Assembly (NCBI GenBank): GCA_004026145.2
Contig: CP034975.1
Location: forward strand, 21,642,213-21,706,212
Direction of reading: 5' to 3'
Origin: Takifugu bimaculatus
Taxonomy: Eukaryota > Chordata > Actinopteri > Tetraodontiformes > Tetraodontidae
DNA length: 64,000 bases
Shown here: positions 13,318 to 25,000 of the stretch, one piece after another
How positions within the stretch are numbered: position 1 is the first letter of the stretch
Layout: every line of letters begins with the position of its first letter
Notes under the pieces: generated by a model
What the model was told of the DNA's origin: nothing
Database searches by the model: none
The model's input: only the letters and a program-made list of their open reading frames with translations
Translations under genes and position numbers: made by a program

Positions 13318-13684
13318 ATGTCTAAAGCACATTCGCAGCCGCCATCATGTTCGGCAGCGACGACTACCAGGGGACCCTCCTCGTCCTCTTCGTCTTCGCC
13401 CGCTGGAGGTTCGACGTCTCCTGCAACCGTTTTGAACGTGCAGCCCGAGAAACCTCAGCATTACACGTACGTCGCTAGTTAGCCGGATTAGCTAAGTGTA
13501 CACAACCTCACATGTGGTTACCTTTACAAGACTCCAACTGAATTTTTCGCGTACATTTAAAGTGACTAAGACATGTTAAAACCATTTCGAATGACTAAAC
13601 AATGAATTTTAGGGGCTATTTTATACAGTAACTGGAGTAGTCTCTAAAAGAGGCCTATGGTTGGCCAGTGAGTCTTTGTCAGTA

Positions 13685-13753
<69 letters not shown>

Positions 13754-16700
13754 GTGTGTATATATATTTATATGTATGTATGTGCGTATACACACGTGTG
13801 TATATGCACACGCGGGAAAGCTTTGCAGTTGAACCAGAGTAATGTAAAAACAACTAAATCCACAATAAAATAAGACAAACGAGAAACCTCTTAAGAAGTT
13901 TTACAAAGATATATTTACGTTAAAAAAATGGTTATGCCTTTTACATTTTTGCATCCCTAGATATTTGAAGGAATTCAGAACGGAGCAGTGCCCTCTGTTT
14001 GTACAGCATAAGTGTACACAGCACAGACCTTTCTCCTGTTTCCACTGGCATTTCCTGAACCAGCGGCGGCGCAGGCCCATCCGCAGACGTGATGGGACAT
14101 TCAACTACAGTCCAGATATCTATTGTACCAAATATGATGAAGGAACAGGCACATGTCCTGATGGTGATGAGTAAGTAAACTTTTTAATTCCACCATAATT
14201 GCACTTCATTATTTTTATTCATAATGAAGGGGGTTGTTGGACCTAATGGTAGTAATATTGCTGTTGTTGTTTCCTAAAGGGATATTATTAGTTGTTGTAC
14301 ACATTATTGTATAACTAGTTCCACTAAATTTGTGCTAAAAATTGCACCAAAAAGATTTTAAAAAAAATAAAAGTTACTCACACAGGAGGTAAAACACTTC
14401 ACTATTTATCTGCAACAGACAAAACCTTAACCTTGGATAGAAAGAAGCACAGCTCCCCCCTCTATTTTTTCACATGGAAATTAAGAAGTTCAACTGAACC
14501 ACAATGGTGCAGAATATTGTATGTGAATCTTTTTCAAAAACAGTGTTTGTCCCTGTCATCCATTAATGTGATGATTAGGGTCCACTCATAGCTGCCTCTC
14601 TTAAAGACCTGCTTGTCCTTGGCCTGTTTGTTTTAAAGGACAACAAGTTCTTTAGTGACAGTTGGACATTGGAAACGTGAATACTCCCCTGGAAGTTGAT
14701 TGAATTTGAAGCTGGTTTGTATTTTATGCATTCATTTATGCAAGATGATGTGTGAACATTTGGTTTAATCCATCTTGCTGCTCTCACCTTAGAATGCAAA
14801 GCTGACGTTCAGACCTCTTGTAAATGTTTCGCTGTAAAATATAAACATTTTTAGTCCTAGAAAGAATTACCCATAATTAAATTAAAGACTGTATTGAATA
14901 ATGCTAATCTGAAATTAATTGATATTTGATGGTAAATCACAACTTTGTGACATCTCACTCTAATTTTCATCTCAGTGACAATCAATCAATCAATCTTTAT
15001 TTATATAGCGTCATTTACAATCAAAATTGTTTCTAGGCGCTTTACAGAATCCCAGGGCCTGACCCCAAACAAGCAACAGTGGCAAGGAAAAAGTCCCCTT
15101 TAACAGGAAGAAACATTGAGCAAGACCAGGCTCATGTAGGGGGATCCTCCTGCTGATGGCCGGCTGGGTAGAGAGAGGAGAAGGGAGAGGACAGGTAGAG
15201 GAGACAATAGGTAGGAGAGGAGAGAATAGGCGTTGATCATAGAAAATACATACACAAATACATTATCTTAAGTAAGATTAAGATGTACTTTATTCATCCC
15301 TGTAGGGAAATTGAATGTAAGTAAAGTAAGCTGCCGGTAGAGTCAAGTTGAGTGGGTCAGCGGGGTTGGAGAAGGATTCACAACTTTTTGTGCTTATTTG
15401 TAATTTGATTGTAAATCACTATGCAGTTCATTTTTTATCAGATTAAAATGGTAAAAATGAATGCCTGTAGTAGCTACTGTAGTAATGCATGATCCCAAAC
15501 AATAACAAATGTTTATTAAATGGTAATTTTTCTCTTTGTGTTACAGATGTCCTTTTTTACACCGGACAGCAGGTGATACAGAACGCAGATATCATCTTCG
15601 TTACTATAAGACTGGATCCTGTATCCATGAAACTGATGCAAAAGGACACTGCAGCAAAAATGGCTCCCACTGTGCCTTTGCACATGGGTCACATGACCTG
15701 CGCAGCCCTGTTTATGATATCAGGTGCAATATCAATTTCTATACTAATTGGAAAAAACAGTCAAACTTTGGTATTGTGCGTTTGTGATTACCAATCTTAA
15801 AAACTGTTTTGATTTTACAGAGAAGTACAGGTAATGGAGTCTCAGGGAGGCGCAGGGGCCACAGAGGGTGATGGACAGTCAGGACAGGCAGCGAGTACGG
15901 CCCTCATAGAGAAGATACTGAGTGAAGAACCACGCTGGCAAGGTATTCAGTGTTTTAAAATTCACCTACTGAGGGGTTGTGGTTTGAGTCAATATTGATT
16001 AAAGTACATCCATTACACTGTGTAGGAGGTTATTCTGTCCATTTTCTACCTTATTTAAACTGTCCGCATATTTCTTTTTAACCCTTTAGATCACAACTAT
16101 GTGCTGTCCCACTACAAGACAGAACTCTGTAAAAAACCTCCTCGTCTTTGTCGTCAAGGTTACGCCTGTCCATACTACCATAACAGCAAAGACAGGAGGC
16201 GGAGCCCACACAAACACAAATACAGGTGCTTGTTATATCGTGTTGAAATTTAGCCCACTGCAGATATATTTAGTAGTTTTCCTGCATGTTGTTTCTACAG
16301 AGCACTGCCATGTCCTGCTGTGAAACAGAGTGAGGAATGGGGGGATCCAAGTAAATGTGAGGCAGCCGAGGGTTGTCAGTATTGTCACACCCGAACAGAG
16401 CAACAATTTCATCCGGAGGTTTGTCTCTTTCTGCAGAGGTCTGAGTCAAACTATAGTCCAAGGTGTTACATGTTGATTTCTCTTTTTAAAGATCTATAAA
16501 TCCACTAAGTGTAATGATATGCAGCAGTGTGGCAGCTGTCCCAGAGGGCCGTTCTGTGCCTTTGCTCACATTGAAAGTAAGTTAGCATCTATCTAAGCCT
16601 TTCTTAGCAGTTCATTTACATTACAATATGATTGTTGCATTCTTATACAAAACTGGATTTTGCTTTCCTTTTTAAACTACCTCCAGAGCCCCTAGTTTCA

Positions 16701-19111
16701 GAGGATCCTCCATTCCCCACAAGCTCCCCTCCACCTTCCAGACCTCCAGAACCAATCCTTGCACCTGAAGATTCCTCAAGTCCCAGCAGACACAATATAG
16801 GGCCTGTATCTGTATCTGGTTGTACACCAGACCCATTCTCAGTATCAGGAGGCTCATGTGCAGAGGAGCAGGGACTGCTGGGAAGTGCTCTCTCTTTTTG
16901 TGATCATGCAAGTGGAGGAACGGAACCCCCATCACCGTGGGCAGGAGAGGGAGGGTATTGCAGGGCACCTGGATTTGAGAGGGAGGATCAGGTAAGAAAC
17001 CAAGACAAAAATTAATTAGAGTAAATTGTGAAGCATGATAATTTAATGAAAAGTATTTTGAGATAAGAATTCAAAACTTAATTTTTTTTTTAATTCTGTT
17101 AAAATTTGTTGATTGTACTTTTCTGAGGTTTCTGAGGAAAGTTTTCAGTTTGTTTCTTCAACCATAATGCTCTCTTTAGACTATTTCTATAGATATATAG
17201 AAAAGGAAACATACCTTTTCCCTTTGAATGTATGGAGACCTCCAGACCATTCCATTTATTCTTTGAACTACATTTTCAGGCTAAGCAGAGGTGTTTTGCA
17301 CTTGAGTATCGGAGCAGGGAAATTGCTTCAACACAAAGCAAACAGGTATGATTTTACCTCAAGCTCACATTTAAGATTTATTCTCTCAGAAAGAGGACTA
17401 TGTATGAGTACGTTCCAAATTGTTCATCTTTCAGGATTTGTTAGTGTGTCTACCTGTTGGCAGCCCTTTGAGTCTGTCCTCCAGTGTCCCTTCCAGTCTC
17501 GCTGCTACACCACCCAGTCCTGCCCCACTAGGAACACCTGGATCTGGCATTTCATCCGGCATGAATATTAATGCGCTGCCCTTTTACCCTACCAGTGAGA
17601 CCGTGGAGTCAGTTGTTGGTAGGTGAAAGTGTATAGCTCTTCACTAAGGTCTAATTCTAAAAATAATCATGTGATACCTCATTGTGTTGTATATTTACAG
17701 AATCGGCCTTGGATGATCTCGACCTGAATGACTTTGGTGTGTCGGCGTTAGAGAGGAGCTTAGAGAGCAGTTCAAATTTGTCCAACGTGGGAGTGATGCT
17801 TGGTACTTTAAGTTGACTTTAATTTTAATTTGACTTTAACACTTTTGGAAATCAATATAAGTTACAATTTTTGTGTCTTTTAAAGGAGGGAGCCAGTTCC
17901 AAAGTTCTGCTCCAGTCAACATCCCAGGATCCTTCAGCAGCTCTGCTCCTTTCAGCTCCCCTTCACCCTCTCCTCCAATCAGGCAGCACACATCACCATT
18001 CTTTTCTTCTCACCTGTCTCAACCCAGCCAATCAGAAAGTACCTTCTTAGGTCCATCACATAATTCTTTAGGTCTGTTGGATTATATTTATGTCATTGAA
18101 AGTATGTGTACACTGTTTTATTACTTTGCCATTTTTTTCACAGGCTTAAATGGCATGAGCCCCAATATTTGGGAGCATTTTCCTTCAGGCCAGGGTTCTC
18201 CTGGTACACCACCCACCCTTCTGGCCTCTGGCCTCTGTGCTGAGTCTTCTCGTCTCAAACAAGAACTGGAGGAAGCCCAACGAGCATTAAAACAGTGGGG
18301 TCACAGCTGGAGACACACAGCTCAGGTTGGTTACGGCTGGGGCATGTTATCTTGACAATAAGTTAAGGGTGACCTTGCACAGTCACATTTACCTTTTGAC
18401 AAGTATGACCACCTTCATGATTTGTAGTTTCACCAGTCAGAGCAGACCATACAAACCAGTCAAATATGATAACACTTATGATCTGTGTATTTTTCCAGTA
18501 TTTACAGAAACACTTTATTGTTTATACTCTGTGCCTATTGTAGTCTTGGGCAGCATTAAAAGCAGATGCAGAAGAGTCACGTGCCCATGCAGCAAGGTTA
18601 GCCATGGAGGCAGAGAGAGCCAGACAGGCCGAGGAAGAGGCTCAGAGGAAGGCTTCTCTCCTGCAGGAGGCGCTGGAGAGCTTAAGGAGTGGAGACAATC
18701 CTCATCTAGCACTTCACCAACTCCAGCTACTCCACCGGCTTCCCTTGGAGTCCATACTCAGTTTGCAGGCTCAACTCTGTAGCTGCTTACAAGCTGTAGA
18801 ACAGGTAACTTTTATACAGTTCAAAAAAATGTTTCATCTTAGAATCAGCAGCACACACAAGGCTGGTGTTAACCTTCATGTGGAACACACAGAGCTTGAA
18901 TAATCATGTTTTTTGTAGGTAATGTTTGAGGTGTAAATGTTTTGTGTTCCAGGTAGTGTACAGGAAGCAAAGGCGGCAGTGCTGTGTAACTTGTGGAGAG
19001 CAAGGCTCAGTGTCGCTGCCCTGTGGCCATGGACTCCAATGTGATAGCTGCTCCACAGCCACAGAGTGCCCACTCTGCTCTGAACAGACCCTGGAGCAGC
19101 CACTTTCTTGA
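13318..19111 (+). CDS. unk: RING finger protein Unkempt, CCCH-type RNA-binding regulator
   Basis: Fifteen exons with consistent phases: 13318-13466, 13961-14170, 15547-15723, 15821-15942, 16090-16225, 16301-16418, 16492-16576, 16687-16991, 17280-17345, 17435-17618, 17701-17802, 17886-18071, 18144-18325, 18544-18804 and 18953-19111. The N-terminus is Ser-rich. Clustered CCCH zinc fingers follow (ECPFLHRTAGDTERRYHLRY, CAFAHGSHDLRSPVYD, CRQGYACPYYHNSKDRRRS, CQYCHTRTEQQFHPE, RGPFCAFAHIE). A Ser/Pro-rich linker contains NALPFYPTSETVESV and SALDDLDLNDFG. A coiled coil and a C-terminal RING-like cluster (CCVTCGEQGSVSLPCGHG, then CPLC) end the protein. The linker matches UNK better than UNKL. Unkempt binds UAG-containing mRNA sites, represses translation and controls early neuronal shape. 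Synteny with h3-3b and unc13d supports orthology. Confidence 0.95.
13682..13754. repeat. (TATC)n microsatellite
   Basis: Uninterrupted CTAT/TATC tetranucleotides in the first intron of unk, followed by a TG/TA-rich tail to about 13810. Confidence 0.95.
14980..15235 (-). mobile_element. LINE 3' end fragment (same family as the wbp2 intron LINE)
   Basis: Begins with an (ATCA)n tail and CTTTATTTATATAGCG, then contains the stretch that recurs near 36890-37090 (GGAAAAAGTCCCCTTTAACA) and ends in an AGAGG-rich part. It is the 3' terminus of a minus-oriented, 5'-truncated LINE copy in intron 2 of unk. A second fish repeat tail (ACTTTATTCATCCCTGTAGG) lies just after, near 15288-15310. Confidence 0.75.
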
Positions 19112-19490
19112 CTTCACTACCCATTGGGATCACAGCTGTTTCCAGCCCTTAGAGTCCTGAATTCACAGATACCAGCCTTCCATCTAAACCATTACTTAAC
19201 ATTGACATTAAGGTCAAAGAAAGGTCTTAGATTGTTGTTAATGACAAAATGAGACATGGTTTTGTATTTTTATTGATGACGTTCACTAATGTTCAACTTG
19301 CTAATCCAGCGCAGGTCACCAAGTGAAAAGCTCTTGTCATGAATTTTCAGTGTTTTGGACCACCGGTACATTTTACAAGCAATTGACTAGGAACTCTTTT
19401 ATAGATTGTAAAATGTATTTTTATAATTGCCATGATATTTAAGTACAACTTGTATTTTAATGTGTTAAGACATAACAATATCAAATAAGA
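19112..19490 (+). other. unk 3' UTR
   Basis: Sequence directly after the unk stop codon and before the Tc1-like remnant. No second open frame of note. Assigned as 3' UTR by position only. Confidence 0.5.
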
Positions 19491-19494
19491 ACGT

Positions 19495-20478
19495 ACACTC
19501 ACCGCCCGCTTTATTAGGTATTCAATTGCTTGGTAACAAACATCAGCCCGTCACGCGGCTGCAACTCAATGCATTTAGGCATATATACATGGTCAAGACA
19601 ACTTGCTGTAGTTCAAATCGAGCTTCAGAATAGGGAAGGGGGAGTTAAGTGACTGAATGTGCCATACAGGCTGGTCTGAATATTTCAGAAACTGATGATC
19701 TACTAGGAGTTTCACACACAACCTTCTCTGGGGTTTACATAGAATGGCCTGAAAAACAGATAATATCCATTGAGTGGCAGTTGTGTGGATGAAATTGCAT
19801 GATTGCTTTGAGAGTTCAGAGGAGAATGTGCAGGCTGATTTGAGATGAAGGAAAGAAAGGCAACAGTAACTCAAATAACCACTCGTTACCTCCAAGGAAT
19901 TTAGAATACCATCTCTGAAGGGTCAACACAGCCGCAGAAGACTACACCGGGTGCCACCTCTGCTGGCTAAGAACAGGAATGTGAGGCTGCAAATTGAATA
20001 GGCTTGCCAAAATTGGACAGGAGAAGATTGGAAGAGCATCTGGTCTGATGAGTGTTGACTTCAGATGTGACATTCTGATAGTAGGGTCAGAATTTGGCTT
20101 AAACAAAATGAAAGCATGGATCCACGGTGCAAGCTGATGGTGGTAGTGTAATGTCCCCACATGTACAATGTACAAACCCTGTTTGTCAAGCCCTTTATGA
20201 CCACAGTGGATCCATCTTCTGGTGCCTACTTCTAGCAGGATAATTTTGTTGCCAGTTCTCAATACAATAGCACACATTTGGGATGTGATGGATCGGGAGA
20301 TTGCCATCATCGATGTGTAGCCAACATGTCACTATGGATCAAAATTTTTGAGGAATGTTTTCAACATTCACAGGTTCACATGTTGCAAGTATGCCACAAA
20401 AACTTATGGCAGTTTTGAAGGCAAAATCGGGTCAAACCTTTTAGTAGCAAGGCCTCTTTATAATGACCGTTGAGTGTA
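19495..20478 (+). mobile_element. Tc1-like DNA transposon remnant
   Basis: The left end carries ACACTCACCGCCCGCTTTAT and the right end, near 20450-20478, is a degraded inverted match (TTTATAATGACCGTTGAGTGT). The interior retains landmarks of a common fish Tc1 family (GCAACTCAATGCATTTAGGC near 19560, GGCAACAGTAACTCAAATAA near 19859, GGTCAGAATTTGGC near 20083). Frames are broken throughout and part of the transposase is deleted (about 980 bp against about 1.2-1.6 kb for intact elements). Confidence 0.8.
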
Positions 20479-22021
20479 TTTCTGCTGTCATCCACCCTTA
20501 AAAACAGTTTCATGATGCAGTGTTGTTAAAAGTCAAAAATCTTGTTAATATTATTATATTAATACCTGATATTTCAGTTTTTATTTTACTCACATAATTC
20601 CACCCAGGCTGCAGCTAATTATTGTATTGTAATTCATTTATCCAAAGAATTGTCTTGATTTGGCCCTTCTTTAGTCCTGCCACATGGTTTTCAATTGTAA
20701 AAAGCCTATTTAAACCTATGTTTTAAATAATAATAGAATATACTAAAAAAGACTTTAATTTCCTTAGTTTTTGAAAACCACAGTGGATGATGGGAATGCT
20801 AGTTTGATATCTGATCATTTTATTTTTTTAAACATTTAAAATAAACAAATCTTGTATAACATTGTTAACATCCAGGTGGTGAACTATGACATAATTCATA
20901 TGAACATTAGAAATTTTAACGGTCATAACATGCCTGCAGCTACAGTGCTACCCTCAAAATTCTGAAATGTAATGTTTTTTTAAAAAATTCCACAAAACAA
21001 TTAGACTTAATTTTCAGCTCTCTTTTAATAGTAAGACAACATAAAAAATAGATGAGCTTTCCCTTCTGAGAAAAGAAAAGTTAATAATTATATAAGAATT
21101 ACTGTAATGTTGATACTGGAGTGTGTGCAGTACTGAATATATATTAAACCAGATGTGAGAAAAAGTGCTGATCAGTATGAGGCTCTGTTGCCTCATTCAG
21201 ATGCTCGTGTGAAAATGCAGGTCATTGTTCCGTAAACTGCGGATGGATGGTGTGGGTTTGTTCTGTTTAGAGATTAATTGTTTCAACAAATAACAATCAA
21301 CATTTTCTAACTGAAACCATCCACATTAATTATTTCTGATGCCTTTATCATCACAGCCAGAATACAGCTGTCATACCAGTCAGGTTATAAGTTTTCCTAT
21401 TTTCTAAGATGAATATATATTGAATCTTATCAATTCTCTTAAGAATGAACAGAAAACATTTTTAAGAATGTAGTAATATTTGTCTAAAGTGGCAAGATTG
21501 GTTTCGATGAAAGCTCTCAGGTTTTCTGTGGTATTCTACACAAACTGAAAGGGGGAAAAGCATGTTAACACAACCAAACAAATGTACTCAGATAAGATGT
21601 GTAGTCTTTTTGAATTACATAATCCGTATTTTTACTTTAAGTTTTTAATGCTAACACATTTTTTGTCCAGGGTCATTTTGATAAGTTTATTATTGCAGCA
21701 TGAGCACAATTTCTCTGCCAAAACTTTTTACATTTGTAGTAATCTTTTACAGCCCAGCGTGTCAAATGTAGTCTCCTATATTTTATATTGACACATAGAG
21801 GATTGATATGATACCATTATCTGGTGCACTGAGTAGATTTAACATCAGGAAACGGACAGTTGTGTAATATACAGGCGTTGGAATGTTATCACTGTGATGC
21901 TCAGCATATTGTGCACACATGCTTACAGCTCATTCAACGCCAGTGTTTCTATCTTTGTTTTTGGTACAGATCATTAAAACAAATTTTATATTTTTGAAGA
22001 TAGAAGGGGTTTGAGTCTTCA
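20479..22021. other. Intergenic AT-rich DNA and probable unc13d 3' UTR
   Basis: Lies between the Tc1-like remnant and the unc13d stop codon. The part nearest 22021 is likely unc13d 3' UTR on the minus strand. Open frames are short and AT-driven, and no repeat or RNA gene was recognised. Confidence 0.4.
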
Positions 22022-25000
22022 TTACACTTGCTTGCTTTCTTGGGATTGTCTTTCTCTCTGTCTTCGTTTCTTCAGAAAAGCTTGACTCGCACGCTCACCT
22101 TTTCTGGATTCCAGCAACCTCAGAAAGCTGTCCTCTAGAAGAAACAATAGTCCTTAGAATTAGAACTCAACTTTAAAAGATGAAGAAAAGTGCAAAAAAT
22201 ATCACAGTCTAAATTTATTTTTAACTTCTAATAAATTAATTTAAAAACATTCTTTAATTTAAAAAAATCATCACTCCTCAGGATTTATGGAAAAATAAAA
22301 AGCTATTCTGGCTTTAAATTCCAATTTGCTTACTATGATAAAAGCTTTTATAAATTTTAGATAATTTTTCAGATTAAAAAAATCATTAATCATTTTGGTA
22401 ATATGCTTTTGCCTTGTAGCATTTGTTAGGTGTTCCATGATGGATAATACTACCATTTGGCTTGGGATGCATTAGCCTCAGTCGAATCTGTTCTGGTTTA
22501 ACGTCTGGCTGTGCAGGGACTTCATTCTCTTCCTTTATTCCTCTGACCCCTGGAACATCCTTGAGGGCCAGGAAGGCCTCACCTTCAAAGTCATCTCTCT
22601 TCAGCTTGTCATGATCGAGAACTGTCACAACCAGACAGGCCCCGGGAGCCAGGCACTGATCCGGAAAAACCATGCTGGAGCATCGAACAGTCAGATTTTA
22701 GATCATAACAGGAGGGATGCCTGAGATCTGCATAAAGCCAAAACTTACAATTCAAATTCTTCATCAAACAGTGGGTTGAGATCGCATCTTTTGACTTGAG
22801 TGCAGCGGGTCTCCACCATTGGAAAAACATGGTTGGGCTCCAGACACAGCTGCACGAACGGATCACTGAGGCCTGACAGAAGCATTAGACACAGTTTGTT
22901 ATACCAACGTTTCACTACCATAATAATCATATGAACAACAGTGCTGTGGGTGTTACCATTAGAGTCCATTGGAAGGAGGTTGACTGCATTCAGTACTTCA
23001 ACATGGAGCATGTAGTCTGATTTCCTGTAGGATACGAGAAGGGTAACAGCCCCATATTTCTCTCCACTGTAGCCTTCCTGTCATACACACAAACAAAGCA
23101 TTTGAACAACTGCCTTGTGTTTGTTGTAGTGTCATCCTCCAACCGACTGTCTCACCTGCTCTGAGATTTTGTTCTCAAGAAATTTCTCCACAAGCTGCTG
23201 GCTGCTCAGGCAATTGTGAGTCAGGTATGTTTTGAGGGCCTAAAGTTGGGAGGGAAACATAAAATGTTCCATTACAAGCTGATATTTGCTACAGTGACCA
23301 TATTTTATGTCCATGAACTCACCTTGTAGTCTTCAGAGTGCAGTGTATTCAGAGTTAGCCCATTCCCTTCAGCGTAGAAGCACTGCTCCATACACTGATG
23401 TTCATACAAATTAAAAGAGCACCAAAAATATGAATTTTAGTTTTTCTAGTTACACAGATTCCTCCACACATTCCTCCATTACAACAAGGTCACAAGCCGA
23501 AAAAAACCTAAACATATTGTAATGAAAATAAAATCCGTCATAATATAACATGTTATCAATTGATTTATCGGTAATAATATTGAACACAATAGTTTATAGA
23601 AACAGTTAATTCACATTAGTTTTCATGTATGAATGTTCTCAAATTTCTGAACTGTTCTATTATGCTGCAATTAAAACTGGGCAACCAAAAAAGAGTTGTT
23701 TATCTTTACAGTGGTATGAGAAAGTTTGGGCACCCTTGACAATTGGCATTATTTTTATTCACCAATCATTGGGTGTTTTAATTCACAACTTAATTTTGAT
23801 AAATCAAATAACTGATGAACACAATCATATTTCAGCAGTGAAATGAGGTTTATTGGGTTAACAGAAAATGTGCAATATGCCCCAAAACAAAAAAAGGCCT
23901 GTGCATAAATTTGGGCACCTTAATAGAAAAATCATATTAGTGTTTAGTAGAGCCTGCTTTTGCAAAAATAACAGCCTGTATGAGTGTCTGGATCCTGGAT
24001 GATGGTATTTTGTCCCATTCCACCTGGTAAAACCTCTGCAATTCAGTGATGTTTGAAGGACTCCGAGCATGGACAGCCTGCTTCAAGTCATCCCACAGAT
24101 TCTCGATGATATTCAAATCTGGGGACTGGGATGGCCATTCCAAAACATTGTACTTGTTCCTCTGCATGAATGCTCGGGTAGATTTTGAGCAATGTTCGGG
24201 GTCATTGTCTTGTTGAAACACCCATCCCTGGCGCAACTTCAACTTTGTGACAGACTCTTGAACATTATTCTCAAGAATCTGCTGATACTGAGTGGAATCC
24301 ATTTTAACAAGATTCCCAGTACCAGCACTGGCCACACAGCCCCACAGCATGATGGAACCGCCACCAAATTTTACTGTGGGAAGCAGGTGTTTTTCTTCGA
24401 ACTCTGTGTTCTTTTGCCGCCATGCATATCGCCTCTTGTTGTGACCAAACAATTCAATTTTTGTTTCATCAGTCCACAGTATCTCATTCCATAATGATAT
24501 TAGCTTGTCCAAATGTTCTTTCGCATACCCCAGGCCACTCAGTTTGTGACGACTGTGAAGAAAAGGCTTCTTCCGCATCACTCTTCCGTACAGCCCTTCC
24601 TTGTGCAAATTGTGCTGTATCATTGACCGATGCACAGTGACACCGTCTGCAGCAAGATATCCTTGCAAGTCTTTGGAGGTGGTCTGTGGGTTGTTTTTAA
24701 CCATTCTGACCATCCTTTGTCTTTGCCTCTGCAATTTTTCTTGGCCTACCGCTTCTGGGCTTAACAAGAACTGTGCCTGTGGCCTTCCATTTCCTTACAA
24801 TGTTCCTGACAGTGGAAACTGACAGCTGAAATCTTTTGGACAGCTTTCTGTAACCTTCCCCTAAACCATAATGCTGGATAATCTTGGTTTTGAGGTATCA
24901 GAAAGTTGTTTTGAGGCTCCCATGTTCTTCAGAGGAGAGTCAAACAGAATAAGAACTGGCATTTGGCCACCTTAAATACCTTTTGTCATTATTGGATGCA

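Noticed and set aside
13318..19111. Assignment to unkl instead of unk
   Set aside because: The linker motifs ALPFYPTSETVESV and SALDDLDLN and the neighbouring h3-3b and unc13d fit UNK.
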